Position numbers and translations under genes: made by a program. The notes below the pieces were generated by a model. It saw only the letters and a program-made list of their open reading frames with translations, did not search any database and was not told the origin of the DNA. This document shows, piece by piece, positions 7,896 through 16,615 of a stretch of 50,619 nt of DNA (positions are counted from its first letter, which is position 1; every line of letters begins with the position of its first letter). The stretch comes from a bacterium (GTDB taxonomy: Bacteria; UBP14; UBA6098; B30-G16): assembly GCA_021159335.1 (NCBI GenBank), contig JAGGRZ010000010.1, forward strand, positions 1 to 50,619. The letters are read 5' to 3'.

Positions 7896-9281
7896 ATGTG
7901 GGATGATTATAAGGATAGGCTAACATCATTGTTCAAGGGTTTCGAGGGCTTCGCCGAGGTGAGGCTCGAGCGCAAGCGAACACTGTCAATAAGAATGCGT
8001 AACGGAAACATCGAGAGCTTCAATAGGACGAACAATCTGGGCGGTTTCGTGAGAGTTCTCCTGCCTGGTCGTGGCTGGGGAGTCGCGACATTAAATAGTA
8101 TTGATAAGCTTGAGCAAGCATTCAAGGATGCTGTGGAAGCCTCGAGGGTGCTTATTCCTGATGAACCGATAAAGCTTGCCGAAGTGAAACCAGTGGTTGA
8201 TAAAGTGGAAAACATCATGGAGGACCCGTATCATGCTCACTCTGATGAGGAGAAAATAGATATTCTTCGCAAGCATGACGAACTAATGCATCAGCATGGC
8301 GGCGGAGAAATAGCTGTTACTACGGGCGTGTATGCGGAGGTGTTCACGGAAAAACTTTATGCCAACTCTATAGGAAGTCTGATTGAGCATAAGCTTTCAG
8401 ATGGGTTTGTGTATGCAGTAGCTCAGGCGAAGCGCGGGAGCGATGTTCAACAATGCGTTAAAAGCAGAAGCTCGCGGAATCGCTTCAGTGATCTTACGAG
8501 ACTCGATGACATGGTTATTGACGCAGCGAAAACTGCGAAAGCGCTTCTTGATGCGAAACCTGTTGAGGGAGGGGTGTATACCGTCGTTATTGACCCTCGG
8601 CTTGCAGGAGTGTTCATCCATGAAGCTTTTGGCCACCTGTCGGAGGCTGACTTCATCATTGAGAATCCGCAGGCTCAAAAACTCATGACGCTTGGACGCA
8701 AATTTGGACCTGAATTCCTTAATGTTATCGATGACGGTACGGTTATGCCTGAGTTGCATGGCACGATAGTTTACGACGACGAGGGTGTTCCGGCACAGAA
8801 AACATACTTAATAAAGGAAGGTGTGCTTGTTGGCAGGCTTCACTCCCGAGAGACCGCAGGAAAGCTCGGTGAAGAGCCCACAGGGAACGCTCGTGCACAG
8901 AGCTACAGCTTCCAGCCGCTGGTTAGAATGACCAACACTGCCATAGAGCCGGGACCGCATTCAGCTGAGCACATTTTTGATGGAATAAAACTTGGTGTTT
9001 ACGCTATCGATGCTTACGGTGGGCAAACTGAGCTCGAGAATTTCTCGTTCTCAGCGGGTCACGCATACATGATTCGTGATGGCAAAGTGGCTGAGATGGT
9101 GCGCGATGTTGTGTTGCAGGGAAACCTTTTTGAGACGCTCGCCAATATTGAGCAAGTAGCCGACGACTTTCAATGGGGCAGGTGGGCTGGAAACTGCGGA
9201 AAAGGTGGACAATCAGTTCCCGTTGATGTCGGTGCCCCTCACATCAGGATAAAAAATGTAACCATAGGTGGGCGAAAGTGA
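7896..9281 (+). CDS. tldD: TldD family metalloprotease, copy 1
   Basis: 461 residues. ATG 7896 is chosen over TTG 7863 because GGGGAGG (7885-7891) lies just upstream. The hallmark HExxxH zinc motif is present (HEAFGHLSEADF, H242, E243, H247). TldD partners TldE in a cytoplasmic heterodimer that degrades or trims unfolded or modified peptides such as some microcins and antitoxins. This is the first of three genes: a second tldD follows with a GTGA overlap, then tldE. No RiPP precursor or cyclase is nearby, so a housekeeping role is likely. Over its C-terminal ~100 residues it is almost identical to copy 2. Confidence 0.93.
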   Translation: MWDDYKDRLTSLFKGFEGFAEVRLERKRTLSIRMRNGNIESFNRTNNLGGFVRVLLPGRGWGVATLNSIDKLEQAFKDAVEASRVLIPDEPIKLAEVKPVVDKVENIMEDPYHAHSDEEKIDILRKHDELMHQHGGGEIAVTTGVYAEVFTEKLYANSIGSLIEHKLSDGFVYAVAQAKRGSDVQQCVKSRSSRNRFSDLTRLDDMVIDAAKTAKALLDAKPVEGGVYTVVIDPRLAGVFIHEAFGHLSEADFIIENPQAQKLMTLGRKFGPEFLNVIDDGTVMPELHGTIVYDDEGVPAQKTYLIKEGVLVGRLHSRETAGKLGEEPTGNARAQSYSFQPLVRMTNTAIEPGPHSAEHIFDGIKLGVYAIDAYGGQTELENFSFSAGHAYMIRDGKVAEMVRDVVLQGNLFETLANIEQVADDFQWGRWAGNCGKGGQSVPVDVGAPHIRIKNVTIGGRK

Positions 9282-10657
9282 GGGATGATATTTTCGAAAA
9301 ACTTATCCACGCAAAAAACAAAATCGACGGATTCGGAGAGATAAGGTTCCAGCGCTCTAAAAGTCTGGTCATAAGGTTTCGCAATGGTAGGGCGGAGATG
9401 ATAAATCCTACGGTTGATCAGGGAGGATGCGTTCGAGTATTGCTTGCTGGACATGGTTTTGGATTCGCAAATTTCAACAGCCTTGATGGACTTATTAATG
9501 CTGTATCTGACGCTACGGATGCTTCTCGCGCGCTTATACCTGACGAGCCGATAAAACTCGCCGAGGTAGAACCTGTGGAAACCTCGATAGAAGCAAAACT
9601 AAAGGATGATTTTCGCAGCCATACGCTTGAGGAAAAGGTGGAACTGCTCAAAAGCTACGATGAGATACTGGCGGGCTATGATAAACGGATAATAGAGAGA
9701 ACTCTTATCTATACTGAAGAATTTATTGAGAACTTCCTTGTCACCACGGATGGTGTCAGGATTTACAAGCAGCGAGCTGATGGTGTTTTGGTGTGTGTGG
9801 TTCGTGCAACGGATGGCAAGACCGTGCAATCCGCTCATAAAAGTTACGCTACTCGGCACTCATTCTCCGAGCTTGCCCGAAAGCATGACCTTGTGGAAGA
9901 GGTCGCGAAAATAGCCGTCGGACTCGTTGAGGCTGAACCTATTAAGGGTGGAAAATACACGGTAGTGGTGCATCCCTCTCTTGCGGGGGTTTTTATTCAC
10001 GAAGCATTCGGCCATCTTTCAGAGGCTGACCATATAGAGGAAAACCCGCAAGCACGAGAGATGATGAAGCTCGGGCGGAAGTTCGGCCCCGAATTCCTTA
10101 ATGTTATCGATGATGGTTCGGTTGTTCCTGAGATTCGTGGCACGATATTTTATGATGACGAAGGTGTGCCGGCGCAAAAGACTTATCTTATAAAAAATGG
10201 CGTGCTCGTGGGGCGGCTGCATTCTCGTAAGACCGCTGCGTCAATGGGAGAAAAACCTACTGGCAACGCTCGCGCGCAGGATTATAATTTCCAGCCCATA
10301 GTGCGAATGACGAATACGGCAATCGAGGCGGGACCACATCCGGCTGACCAAATTTTCGACGGCATAAAGCTTGGAGTGTATGTTATTGACGCTTATGGTG
10401 GGCAAACCGAGCTCGAGAATTTCTCTTTTTCTGCCGGGCATGCATATATGATTCGTGATGGCAAAGTGGCTGAGATGGTGCGCGATGTGGTTCTTCAGGG
10501 TAATTTATTCGAGACATTGGCGAACATCGAGCAAATAGCGGACGATTTCGTGTGGTGTCCCATGGGTGGGTATTGTGGCAAAGGTGGTCAGAGAGCCAAG
10601 ACCGCCGAGGGTGCACCGCATATAAGAATAAGAAATGTGCTTATCGCAGGAAAATAG
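9278..10657 (+). CDS. tldD: TldD family metalloprotease, copy 2
   Basis: 459 residues starting at GTG 9278, which overlaps the TGA of copy 1 (GTGA), implying translational coupling. The zinc motif HEAFGHLSEADH is intact (H241, E242, H246), so this is not an inactive partner. It aligns with copy 1 along its whole length. The N-terminal half has diverged, while the C-terminal block around ELENFSFSAGHAYMIRDGK is the same in both. Two intact TldD-type subunits upstream of a single TldE suggest alternative heterodimers with different substrates; that is inference. GGAGG at 10663-10667 lies between this gene and tldE. Confidence 0.92.
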   Translation: MRDDIFEKLIHAKNKIDGFGEIRFQRSKSLVIRFRNGRAEMINPTVDQGGCVRVLLAGHGFGFANFNSLDGLINAVSDATDASRALIPDEPIKLAEVEPVETSIEAKLKDDFRSHTLEEKVELLKSYDEILAGYDKRIIERTLIYTEEFIENFLVTTDGVRIYKQRADGVLVCVVRATDGKTVQSAHKSYATRHSFSELARKHDLVEEVAKIAVGLVEAEPIKGGKYTVVVHPSLAGVFIHEAFGHLSEADHIEENPQAREMMKLGRKFGPEFLNVIDDGSVVPEIRGTIFYDDEGVPAQKTYLIKNGVLVGRLHSRKTAASMGEKPTGNARAQDYNFQPIVRMTNTAIEAGPHPADQIFDGIKLGVYVIDAYGGQTELENFSFSAGHAYMIRDGKVAEMVRDVVLQGNLFETLANIEQIADDFVWCPMGGYCGKGGQRAKTAEGAPHIRIRNVLIAGK

Positions 10658-10674
10658 CAAAATAGGAGGATACA

Positions 10675-11979
10675 ATGGATGTTATCGAAAAACTAAGGGG
10701 TAAGGTAGATAGGGGTGAGATTTACTTTGTTGAGAGTCTATCTCGTGAGGTTCAGTTCAAGGGTTGGAAAATAAGGAGCAGCGAGAGCAAACAGCAGCGC
10801 GGATACGGTGTTCGTGTTATTGTGGACGGTAAAGTGGGTACTGCTGGAACCACTGACCCCAATGCACTCGATGAGACGATAGACGATGCTATATCTGCTG
10901 CTAAGTTCGGTGAAAAACTCGACCTCGAGTTGCCCGGAAAATCGGAATTTAGTGTGCCCGAAATTTACGATGAAAAAGTCACTCAACTTGGAATAGAGCG
11001 GATGACTGACTATGGTAAAGAGCTTATATCTCGGCTTGAGAAGTATCGTAATGAGGCAGATTGCGAAATAGGAATAAGCACGAACCAGTCTGTGGTCAGG
11101 ATAGCGAATACTGAAGGGTTCTACGGCGAGTATAAAAAGACCGCTTTTGCGCTATCGGCGGAAATTGTGAGAGTTAAGGAAGGCGATATCTACATTGCGT
11201 GGGATTACATCCATCTTACATCATTGCCCAGCGTTGAGGAAGCTGTGGAGAAGATAACGCGAAGAATTGATGACATAATGCAATACCGTGACCAGATAGT
11301 TAAGGCTCCATCGGGCAGGGTGCCGGTCGTTTTCTCGCCATATGGAACATATGCGGTGTTCCTTCCGCTTTCCGTCGGAGTCAATGGGATGAATATTTAC
11401 ACCAAAGCAAGCCCTGTGCACGACAAGCTTGGCCAGAAGCTTTTTGACGAAAAGCTAACGATCGTAAACGATGGCACTATTTCTGGAAGACCCGGCACGG
11501 CTCCTTTCGACGATGAGGGCGTTGTTGTTAAGAAATTCCCTGTTGTCGAGAATGGTGTTCTTACGAATTTTGTTCTCGACCTGACCACCGCCAAAAAGTC
11601 TGGGTACAAAAGCAACGGCTGTGCGCAGCGAAGCATATTCTCGCCGCCAATCCCGGCTTTCGCGAATGTCATAATTCAACCAGGCGAAACATCGCTTTCG
11701 GATTTGATTGGCGACATAAAGGAAGGGCTTCTTGTGGACTTCGTGCTCGGAATGGGACAGGGTAACATTCTTTCCGGTGCTTTCTCCAATCCGGTGTCCA
11801 CAGGGTTCAAAATCGAGAATGGTAAGATAGTGGGAAGAGTTAAAAATGTTGCTATAGCGGGCAATATATACGAAAATCTTAAGGAAATAGCCGGCATAAG
11901 CAAAGAGGCACTTTGGGCGCATGGTAGTTACTATTCGCCTTACATAAGACTCGACAATATATCCGTAGTGAGCAAGTAA
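10675..11979 (+). CDS. tldE: TldE/PmbA family protein
   Basis: 434 residues, ATG 10675 preceded by AGGAGG. It has the TldE/PmbA layout: an N-terminal domain with RGYGVRVIVDGKVG, a central domain with GRVPVVFSPYGTYAVF, and a C-terminal domain with FDDEGVVVKKFPVVENGVL and GNILSGAFSNPVSTGFKIE. The HExxxH motif of TldD is absent, as expected for the non-catalytic partner. TldE binds TldD to build the closed proteolytic chamber in the cytoplasm. It is the last gene of the tldD-tldD-tldE set and converges on glnA 74 bp downstream. Confidence 0.92.
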   Translation: MDVIEKLRGKVDRGEIYFVESLSREVQFKGWKIRSSESKQQRGYGVRVIVDGKVGTAGTTDPNALDETIDDAISAAKFGEKLDLELPGKSEFSVPEIYDEKVTQLGIERMTDYGKELISRLEKYRNEADCEIGISTNQSVVRIANTEGFYGEYKKTAFALSAEIVRVKEGDIYIAWDYIHLTSLPSVEEAVEKITRRIDDIMQYRDQIVKAPSGRVPVVFSPYGTYAVFLPLSVGVNGMNIYTKASPVHDKLGQKLFDEKLTIVNDGTISGRPGTAPFDDEGVVVKKFPVVENGVLTNFVLDLTTAKKSGYKSNGCAQRSIFSPPIPAFANVIIQPGETSLSDLIGDIKEGLLVDFVLGMGQGNILSGAFSNPVSTGFKIENGKIVGRVKNVAIAGNIYENLKEIAGISKEALWAHGSYYSPYIRLDNISVVSK

Positions 11980-12035
11980 CCGTAACCGCGACAAATTTAG
12001 TAGGATAATTACTTCTCAGAGTTTCGTTATGAATT

Positions 12036-12066
12036 CCCGATAGCATTACCTTGCTATAGCATCGGG
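12036..12066. terminator. hairpin between convergent tldE and glnA
   Basis: CCCGAT (12036-12041) pairs with ATCGGG (12061-12066), and AGC/GCT can pair inside. It lies between the convergent stops of tldE and glnA and overlaps the last glnA codons. Neither strand has a strong T-run after the stem, so intrinsic termination is only a suggestion. Confidence 0.3.
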
Positions 12067-13376
12067 AAATAGACTTTAAGTTCATAATCAGTAACGCGGA
12101 CGCGATATCTTTCCCATTCGGATTTTTTGTTTGCTATAAACTTTGAGAATAGCGGTTCGCCGAATGTCTCTTTTACGAGTTTGCTGTTCTCCATTTCCAG
12201 AACAGCGGTTATTAATGAGTCCGGCAATGATTCTATTCCCTTTTCGTCTCGCTCGCGTTGGGACATTGTGTATATGTCAAGTTCGATGGGGTCAATGAGT
12301 TTGTAGTTGTTTTTTATCCCTTCAAGTCCTGCGGCAAGAACGACGGAGAATGTGAGGTAAGGGTTGCATGCGGGGTCGGGTGCACGATATTCTATTCTGC
12401 ATGCCTGTTTTCTGTGCGGTTTGAACGCTGGCACGCGCACTAAAGCGGAGCGATTCTTTCTGCCCCAGCTTATGTAGGCCGGTGCCTCGTAACCGGGAAC
12501 GAGGCGCTTATACGAATTAACCCACTGATTCGTTACAGCAGTTATCTCCTTGCAATGCGTTAAAAGGCCAGCTATGTATTTTTTCGCTACTTCAGAGAGG
12601 TTATATTTATCCTCCTCGTTGTAGAAAGCATTGCCTTCCTCGGTGAACAATGATTGATGGATATGAAGACCGCTTCCGTTTTCGCCGAACACAGGTTTCG
12701 GCATGAATGATGCGTAAAGTCCGTGTTTGCGGGCTATTTCTTTAATTATTACCTTTGCCAGTTGCAATTTGTCTGCCATAGCAAGCGCATCGTCGTATTG
12801 GAAGTCAAGCTCGTGCTGACTTTTCGCAACTTCGTGATGGGTCATCTCGATTTCGATGCCAAGATTACGCAACACGCTGAATGTCTCCTTCCGGGCGGCT
12901 ACTGATTTGTCGAGAGGTAATATGTCGAAGTACCCGCCGGCGTCGAGTGGTGTTGGGTCACTATCCGATGGGAAATAGAAAAACTCCAGCTCGGGTCCGA
13001 CATAAAAGTGCGTGAAACCCATCGAGCGAGCTTTTTCTACGGTTTTTTTCAGAACGAGTCTGGTATCGCTTTCAAATGGCGTGCCGTCGGGATAGAGTAT
13101 GTCGCAAATCATAACAGCTGTTCTTATTCCGCAGAAGTCCTCAGGGAGTATTACGAATGTGTTCGGGTCGGGGCGTGCGAGAAGGTCGCTTTCCTCTATT
13201 CTTACGAAACCCTCCACTGATGAGCCATCGAAACCTATCCCCTCATCGAGTGCCCGTTCGAGGTCCTCGACTCTTAGCGAAAACCCCTTAAGTCTTCCGA
13301 TAATATCGGTAAACCAAAGCTTTACGAGGGAAATGTTGTTGTTTCTTACTTCCGAAATAACCTCATCACGAGTCAT
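12054..13376 (-). CDS. glnA: glutamine synthetase type I
   Basis: 440 residues, the usual size of the GSI-alpha class. Key motifs: FDGSSVEGF (N-terminal beta-grasp active-site aspartate), PELEFF (metal glutamates), FGENGSGLHIHQSLF (ammonium/glutamate site and ATP loop), NSYKRLVPGYEAPAYISW and CRIEYRAPDPACNPYL. It makes glutamine from glutamate, ammonia and ATP in the cytoplasm. The C-terminus has no NLYDLPP adenylylation site and no GSI-beta insertion, so feedback by direct binding or a regulator is more likely than adenylylation. The start ATG 13376 follows GGAGGTAGGG on the minus strand. It is monocistronic; the 263 bp upstream hold no gene, and no promoter was recognised there. Confidence 0.96.
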   Translation of the reverse strand: MTRDEVISEVRNNNISLVKLWFTDIIGRLKGFSLRVEDLERALDEGIGFDGSSVEGFVRIEESDLLARPDPNTFVILPEDFCGIRTAVMICDILYPDGTPFESDTRLVLKKTVEKARSMGFTHFYVGPELEFFYFPSDSDPTPLDAGGYFDILPLDKSVAARKETFSVLRNLGIEIEMTHHEVAKSQHELDFQYDDALAMADKLQLAKVIIKEIARKHGLYASFMPKPVFGENGSGLHIHQSLFTEEGNAFYNEEDKYNLSEVAKKYIAGLLTHCKEITAVTNQWVNSYKRLVPGYEAPAYISWGRKNRSALVRVPAFKPHRKQACRIEYRAPDPACNPYLTFSVVLAAGLEGIKNNYKLIDPIELDIYTMSQRERDEKGIESLPDSLITAVLEMENSKLVKETFGEPLFSKFIANKKSEWERYRVRVTDYELKVYFPML

Positions 13377-13639
13377 CCCTACCTCCGATTTTTTGGTTCG
13401 TAAAAGATAGCATGAGGAATCGATTTTCGCCAGATATTTCGCAAAGGGTTGAGGGTAAGTGAGGAAATCGCTTTGTTATGTGGGATGTTCGAGCAAAGGG
13501 ATATAACCTTATTAAACTATCCTGAACTAAAAGAGATAATACTACTAAGGCGTGAAATAGCTTAGTAAATATTACAATAAAATGATGAAGATAAAAATCT
13601 ACTAATCTACTCTTATAACCAGTTAAAAAATTTTACGAA

Positions 13640-14206
13640 TTAAGGTTTATTTAAATAAATTGTAAAATGTTGTTCTTGCAAAAAATCAAATTCTTTTTCC
13701 AAAACATACCCTGCTTCGTTCATTTCTTGAACAATAGTTTCTTTGGGCACATAATGTCCAAACATCCCACGGAATGTAAACAGTTTGCCTTTCTTATACT
13801 CTATTATGACCACTTTGCCATTGGGCTTTAGAAATTTCTTCAGTTCCTTGAAGTAACTAACACGATTTGATATGTGATGTGTCACATTGCGCATAAACAC
13901 AAAATCCAAACTTTCCTTTGGCAGTTCCAATTTGTCTTTGGCTAATACTGTAACTACATTATTTAGTCCTTTCTGTTTAGCGCTACTATTCACGAATTCT
14001 AAAAGTTTTTCATCTGTATCTACAGCGTAAACTTTTCCCTCTTCACCCACTATTTCAGCAAACCTTAATGTAAAATAACCACCACCTGCTCCTATGTCAG
14101 CGATAACCTGACCAGATTTTAATCCTATGGTTTCTATAATCTGATCGGGTTTATTTCGTGGGTCGGATGCCTTTTTGTTGAACATTTTTGCTTTAAAGTT
14201 TCTCAT
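13640..14206 (-). CDS. class I SAM-dependent methyltransferase
   Basis: 188 residues from ATG 14206, chosen for the GGAGG a few bases upstream; a longer in-frame reading to 14308 lacks a ribosome binding site and crosses palindromes. Motif I is ADIGAGGGYFTLRFAE, the acidic post-I loop is VYAVDTDE, and SLDFVFMRNVTHHI corresponds to the motif IV region. It resembles small UbiE/YcgJ-type enzymes; the substrate cannot be told. The gene is AT-rich and ends a run of three unrelated single genes separated by repeated cores and palindromes. No cysteine pattern of an arsenite methyltransferase is seen, so arsenic chemistry is not claimed despite the nearby ACR3/BASS-like transporter. Confidence 0.8.
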   Translation of the reverse strand: MRNFKAKMFNKKASDPRNKPDQIIETIGLKSGQVIADIGAGGGYFTLRFAEIVGEEGKVYAVDTDEKLLEFVNSSAKQKGLNNVVTVLAKDKLELPKESLDFVFMRNVTHHISNRVSYFKELKKFLKPNGKVVIIEYKKGKLFTFRGMFGHYVPKETIVQEMNEAGYVLEKEFDFLQEQHFTIYLNKP

Positions 14207-14266
14207 CTTTTTTGCCTCCAGTGAGGGTTTTTTAATGTTATGGTGTATAATGATAGCATAAAAAAG

Positions 14267-14283
14267 TTTTTGCGAAGCAAAAA
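14267..14283. repeat. palindrome TTTTTGC-gaa-GCAAAAA
   Basis: A perfect 7-bp stem with a GAA loop in the gap between the methyltransferase and monooxygenase genes. Its core recurs at 15566-15582 in the next gap. Neither copy is followed by a clear T-run, so they look like a dispersed palindrome rather than a terminator. Confidence 0.6.
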
Positions 14284-14292
14284 TTTGGATTA

Positions 14293-14306
14293 GTGCCGCA
14301 AGGCAC
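14293..14306. repeat. palindrome GTGCC-gcaa-GGCAC
   Basis: A perfect 5-bp stem with a 4-base loop, 9 bases from the previous palindrome, inside the same 128-bp gap. It could be part of a foldable recombination site or an RNA hairpin. Confidence 0.55.
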
Positions 14307-14322
14307 AAACCTTTTATGGTGT

Positions 14323-14332
14323 GTTAGGCGAA
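14323..14332 (+). repeat. GTTAGGCGAA core (attC-like simple site)
   Basis: One of four GTTAGGNGAA copies at 14.3-16.6 kb. It contains GTTAGGC, which fits the integron R-box consensus GTTRRRY. On the minus strand it reads GCCTAAC and starts 5 bases after the stop of the monooxygenase gene, the normal place of an R'' box in a gene cassette. A matching second box toward the methyltransferase was not found. Confidence 0.45.
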
Positions 14333-14334
14333 AC

Positions 14335-15435
14335 TTATATAGATGCTGCCTTTTCATACTCTATCATTAAGGTCTCAATCAGTTCTTTAACAGAGACAAT
14401 TTTATCCACTCTATAAGCATTGGCTCCTGCAAAAGCGAATCCTTCATCCAGATTTCCCTTTTTCGCGTTGGTTAATGCAAGTGCAATGCAATACGGTGCC
14501 TTTCTGTAATCACACGTTTTTAAACATTTCCATGGGCATTTAAATGGTTTCTTAATACCTGCTGATACATCATCTAAAAATTTGTTTCGTATCGCTCTTC
14601 CTGGTAATCCAACAGGGCTATCGATAATAATCAAATCTTCCTTTTTGCATTTTATATATGCTTCTTTGAATTTTATGTCTGCATCGCACTCGTATGTGGC
14701 TACAAATCTCGTTGCCATCTGTACTCCCTGCGCTCCTAGTTGGATAAATTTGTGAATATCTGCTCCAGTATATATACCTCCTGCGGCAATAACCGGGATA
14801 CTTTTATTAAATTGTTGCTCAAAAATTTTTATTACTGAAATAACTTCTGGGACTATTTTCTCTAATCCATAATTGGGATCATTAATTTGTTCCTTTTTAA
14901 AACCGAGATGTCCCCCGGCTAACGGTCCCTCAACAACTACAGCATCGGGGACATGATTATAGTTCTTCGCCCAATATCGAAATATAATATTAGCGGCTCT
15001 TGCAGAAGACACAATAGGGACAACCTTTGTAGAAACATCTCTCAATTTATCCAATGGTAATGTCTTGGGATTTTTTAGTGGAAGCCCTGCACCGAGAAAA
15101 ACCAGATCTGCACCTTCTTCCACTGCCACAAGCGAAAGCTCATCAAAATCTGAGAGAGCAACCATTATATTGACTCCAATAATACCGTTCGTCATTTCCC
15201 TTGCTTTTCTTATTTCTTTTCTCAACGCTCTTTTGTTTGCTTCTTTGAAATTTATACTAAAATCGGGTTCAAGCATACCAATCCCAGCAGCACCAATAAC
15301 TCCAATACCACCCTCGTTAGCCACAGCCGAGGCTAATCCTGATAAAGAGATACCAACACTCATCCCGCCTTGGACAATTGGTATCTCAGCTTCAAGTTCG
15401 CCTATCCTTAATTTGGGCATTTTCCTTGAATCCAT
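14335..15435 (-). CDS. nitronate monooxygenase / NPD-like FMN oxidoreductase
   Basis: 366 residues. It is a TIM-barrel FMN protein of the 2-nitropropane dioxygenase-like family: N-terminal IPIVQGGMSVGISLSGLASA, central VVEGPLAGGHLGF, the FMN phosphate loop region VIAAGGIYTGADIHKFIQLG and GAQGVQMATRF. The C-terminus carries a Cys-rich segment (CPWKCLKTCDYRKAPYC) seen in clostridial-type members. Members oxidise alkyl nitronates or act as FabK-like enoyl reductases, so the substrate is uncertain. ATG 15435 has GGAGGTAGAT upstream. The gene is bracketed by GTTAGGNGAA cores, 29 bases before its start and 5 bases after its stop, which looks like a mobile single-gene unit. Confidence 0.85.
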   Translation of the reverse strand: MDSRKMPKLRIGELEAEIPIVQGGMSVGISLSGLASAVANEGGIGVIGAAGIGMLEPDFSINFKEANKRALRKEIRKAREMTNGIIGVNIMVALSDFDELSLVAVEEGADLVFLGAGLPLKNPKTLPLDKLRDVSTKVVPIVSSARAANIIFRYWAKNYNHVPDAVVVEGPLAGGHLGFKKEQINDPNYGLEKIVPEVISVIKIFEQQFNKSIPVIAAGGIYTGADIHKFIQLGAQGVQMATRFVATYECDADIKFKEAYIKCKKEDLIIIDSPVGLPGRAIRNKFLDDVSAGIKKPFKCPWKCLKTCDYRKAPYCIALALTNAKKGNLDEGFAFAGANAYRVDKIVSVKELIETLMIEYEKAASI

Positions 15436-15460
15436 AAATTATCTACCTCCATTAAATTGC

Positions 15461-15550
15461 TTCTCCTAACTGCTGGAGGGTATGTGAAGCCTTGAGCTTA
15501 GCAAAGGGTTTGGTGAGCGTGAACGAACCTCATATTCGCTGTTAGGTGAA
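15461..15550 (-). other. candidate attC-like site (paired GTTAGG cores)
   Basis: Two outward-facing cores, TTCTCCTAAC (15461-15470) and GTTAGGTGAA (15541-15550), bound a 70-base spacer. Read on the minus strand this gives R''-like ACCTAAC and R'-like GTTAGGA 84 bases apart end to end, inside the usual 57-141 base range of integron attC sites. GC next to each core can extend the pairing (CCTAAC-a-GC with GC-a-GTTAGG). Pairing of the rest by eye is weak, and no integrase is present, so this is a candidate only. Confidence 0.4.
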
Positions 15551-15565
15551 CCCAATGGGGACAAT

Positions 15566-15582
15566 GATTTGCGAAGCAAATC
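15566..15582. repeat. palindrome GATTTGC-gaa-GCAAATC
   Basis: A perfect 7-bp stem with the same GAA loop as at 14267-14283, located between the transporter stop (15609) and the paired cores. The shared TTTGCGAAGCAAA suggests that both gaps come from the same kind of element. Confidence 0.55.
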
Positions 15583-15608
15583 CGCAGAGTGCCCAAGCCA
15601 ACCTGTTA

Positions 15609-16586
15609 TTATTCTATCCACCATCTTTTTATATGCTCACTAAAATGCAAATAGGTCATTAAGAATATTATCTGAAAGATGGAAACAATAGCGGGATACA
15701 TTGCCATGGCATGACCACTTTTTCCAAAGGTCGTAACTAACAAACCAATCGTTAATGCCACATTTTTACTAACTGTGGTGAACACAATTGCCTGATTATC
15801 CTCATATCTTAATCTTGCCAAATATTTATTAAATATAAGTGCTATGCCTATCATTATTGTATAGAAGCACATTGCAATAGGTGCTACCAATATAACCTTC
15901 CCCCAATGTTCTATTATCAATTTCCCCTTAAGTGCAAAAATCACAAAAATTAATATATAAAGAAATGTCAAAGTAGTTAACGAAAAATATGGTTTAATCT
16001 CCTTAAAGTCTATATTTTTCTTTTCTATCAACCCTTCCCTTGTAATCAAGCCCAAAATCATAGGCAACACAAGAACAAGGACTAAACTTTTAATGACTTC
16101 ACCAAAAGGAATTATGCTACTTCCCATATTCAATAAGTGAATGGTTATTGGGTAAACAATTAATGACAGAATGAAAGCCAATGCTACTATCATGCTTGCT
16201 GAAACCATATTTCCTTTTGATAGTCCGACATATCCTAAACCCATGCTTGAAGCGGGTGCCACTGCCAATAGTAACAATGCAATCTTTATGTCTGGGGGAA
16301 CATGGAACACTGTGCAAAGGAACCAGTATAGAAATGGTGCGGCAACAAAGTTAAAAGATAGTGCGATCGCAATGGTCTTATAAGATGTTTTGACTTTTTT
16401 TAGACCTTCAAAAGAAATATTAACCATCATTGGATATATCATTAAAAACACGATAATCATAAGGTATTTGGAGAGAAATTTTGGAGAGTATGTGTAGCTA
16501 ACAAGAATTCCCAAAATAATTATTAACAAAGTGTAAAGCAGCATGTATTTTGAAAGGTTTTTTACTATCCTATCTATTTTTCTCAT
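15609..16586 (-). CDS. BASS/ACR3-like membrane transporter
   Basis: 325 residues with about ten hydrophobic segments, matching the bile-acid:sodium symporter / ACR3 arsenite-efflux superfamily. Recognisable parts are VFLMIYPMMVNISFEGLKKV near the N-terminus and LLLAVAPASSMGLGYVGLS in the middle, the unwound-helix core of the fold. It would move an organic anion with sodium or extrude a metalloid oxyanion across the inner membrane; the sequence does not decide. ATG 16586 has only a weak ribosome binding site. A GTTAGGTGAA core lies 33 bases before the start and another beyond the stop, so like the neighbouring gene it looks like an inserted single-gene unit. It is AT-rich relative to glnA. Confidence 0.75.
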   Translation of the reverse strand: MRKIDRIVKNLSKYMLLYTLLIIILGILVSYTYSPKFLSKYLMIIVFLMIYPMMVNISFEGLKKVKTSYKTIAIALSFNFVAAPFLYWFLCTVFHVPPDIKIALLLLAVAPASSMGLGYVGLSKGNMVSASMIVALAFILSLIVYPITIHLLNMGSSIIPFGEVIKSLVLVLVLPMILGLITREGLIEKKNIDFKEIKPYFSLTTLTFLYILIFVIFALKGKLIIEHWGKVILVAPIAMCFYTIMIGIALIFNKYLARLRYEDNQAIVFTTVSKNVALTIGLLVTTFGKSGHAMAMYPAIVSIFQIIFLMTYLHFSEHIKRWWIE

Positions 16587-16615
16587 AATTTCTTATCCAT
16601 GCTTGGATTAAGCAT

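Noticed and set aside
11455-11994. Minus-strand open frame of 179 codons opposite tldE
   Set aside because: tldE is intact with conserved motifs on the other strand, and the antisense protein has low-complexity, implausible composition.
7710-12053. RiPP precursor or biosynthesis genes next to tldD/tldE
   Set aside because: No small Gly/Ser/Cys-rich precursor, cyclase or leader-peptide gene was found around the operon.
13640-16586. Arsenic-resistance operon (methyltransferase plus ACR3-like transporter)
   Set aside because: The methyltransferase lacks ArsM cysteines, the transporter is equally close to bile-acid symporters, and no arsR or arsC is present.
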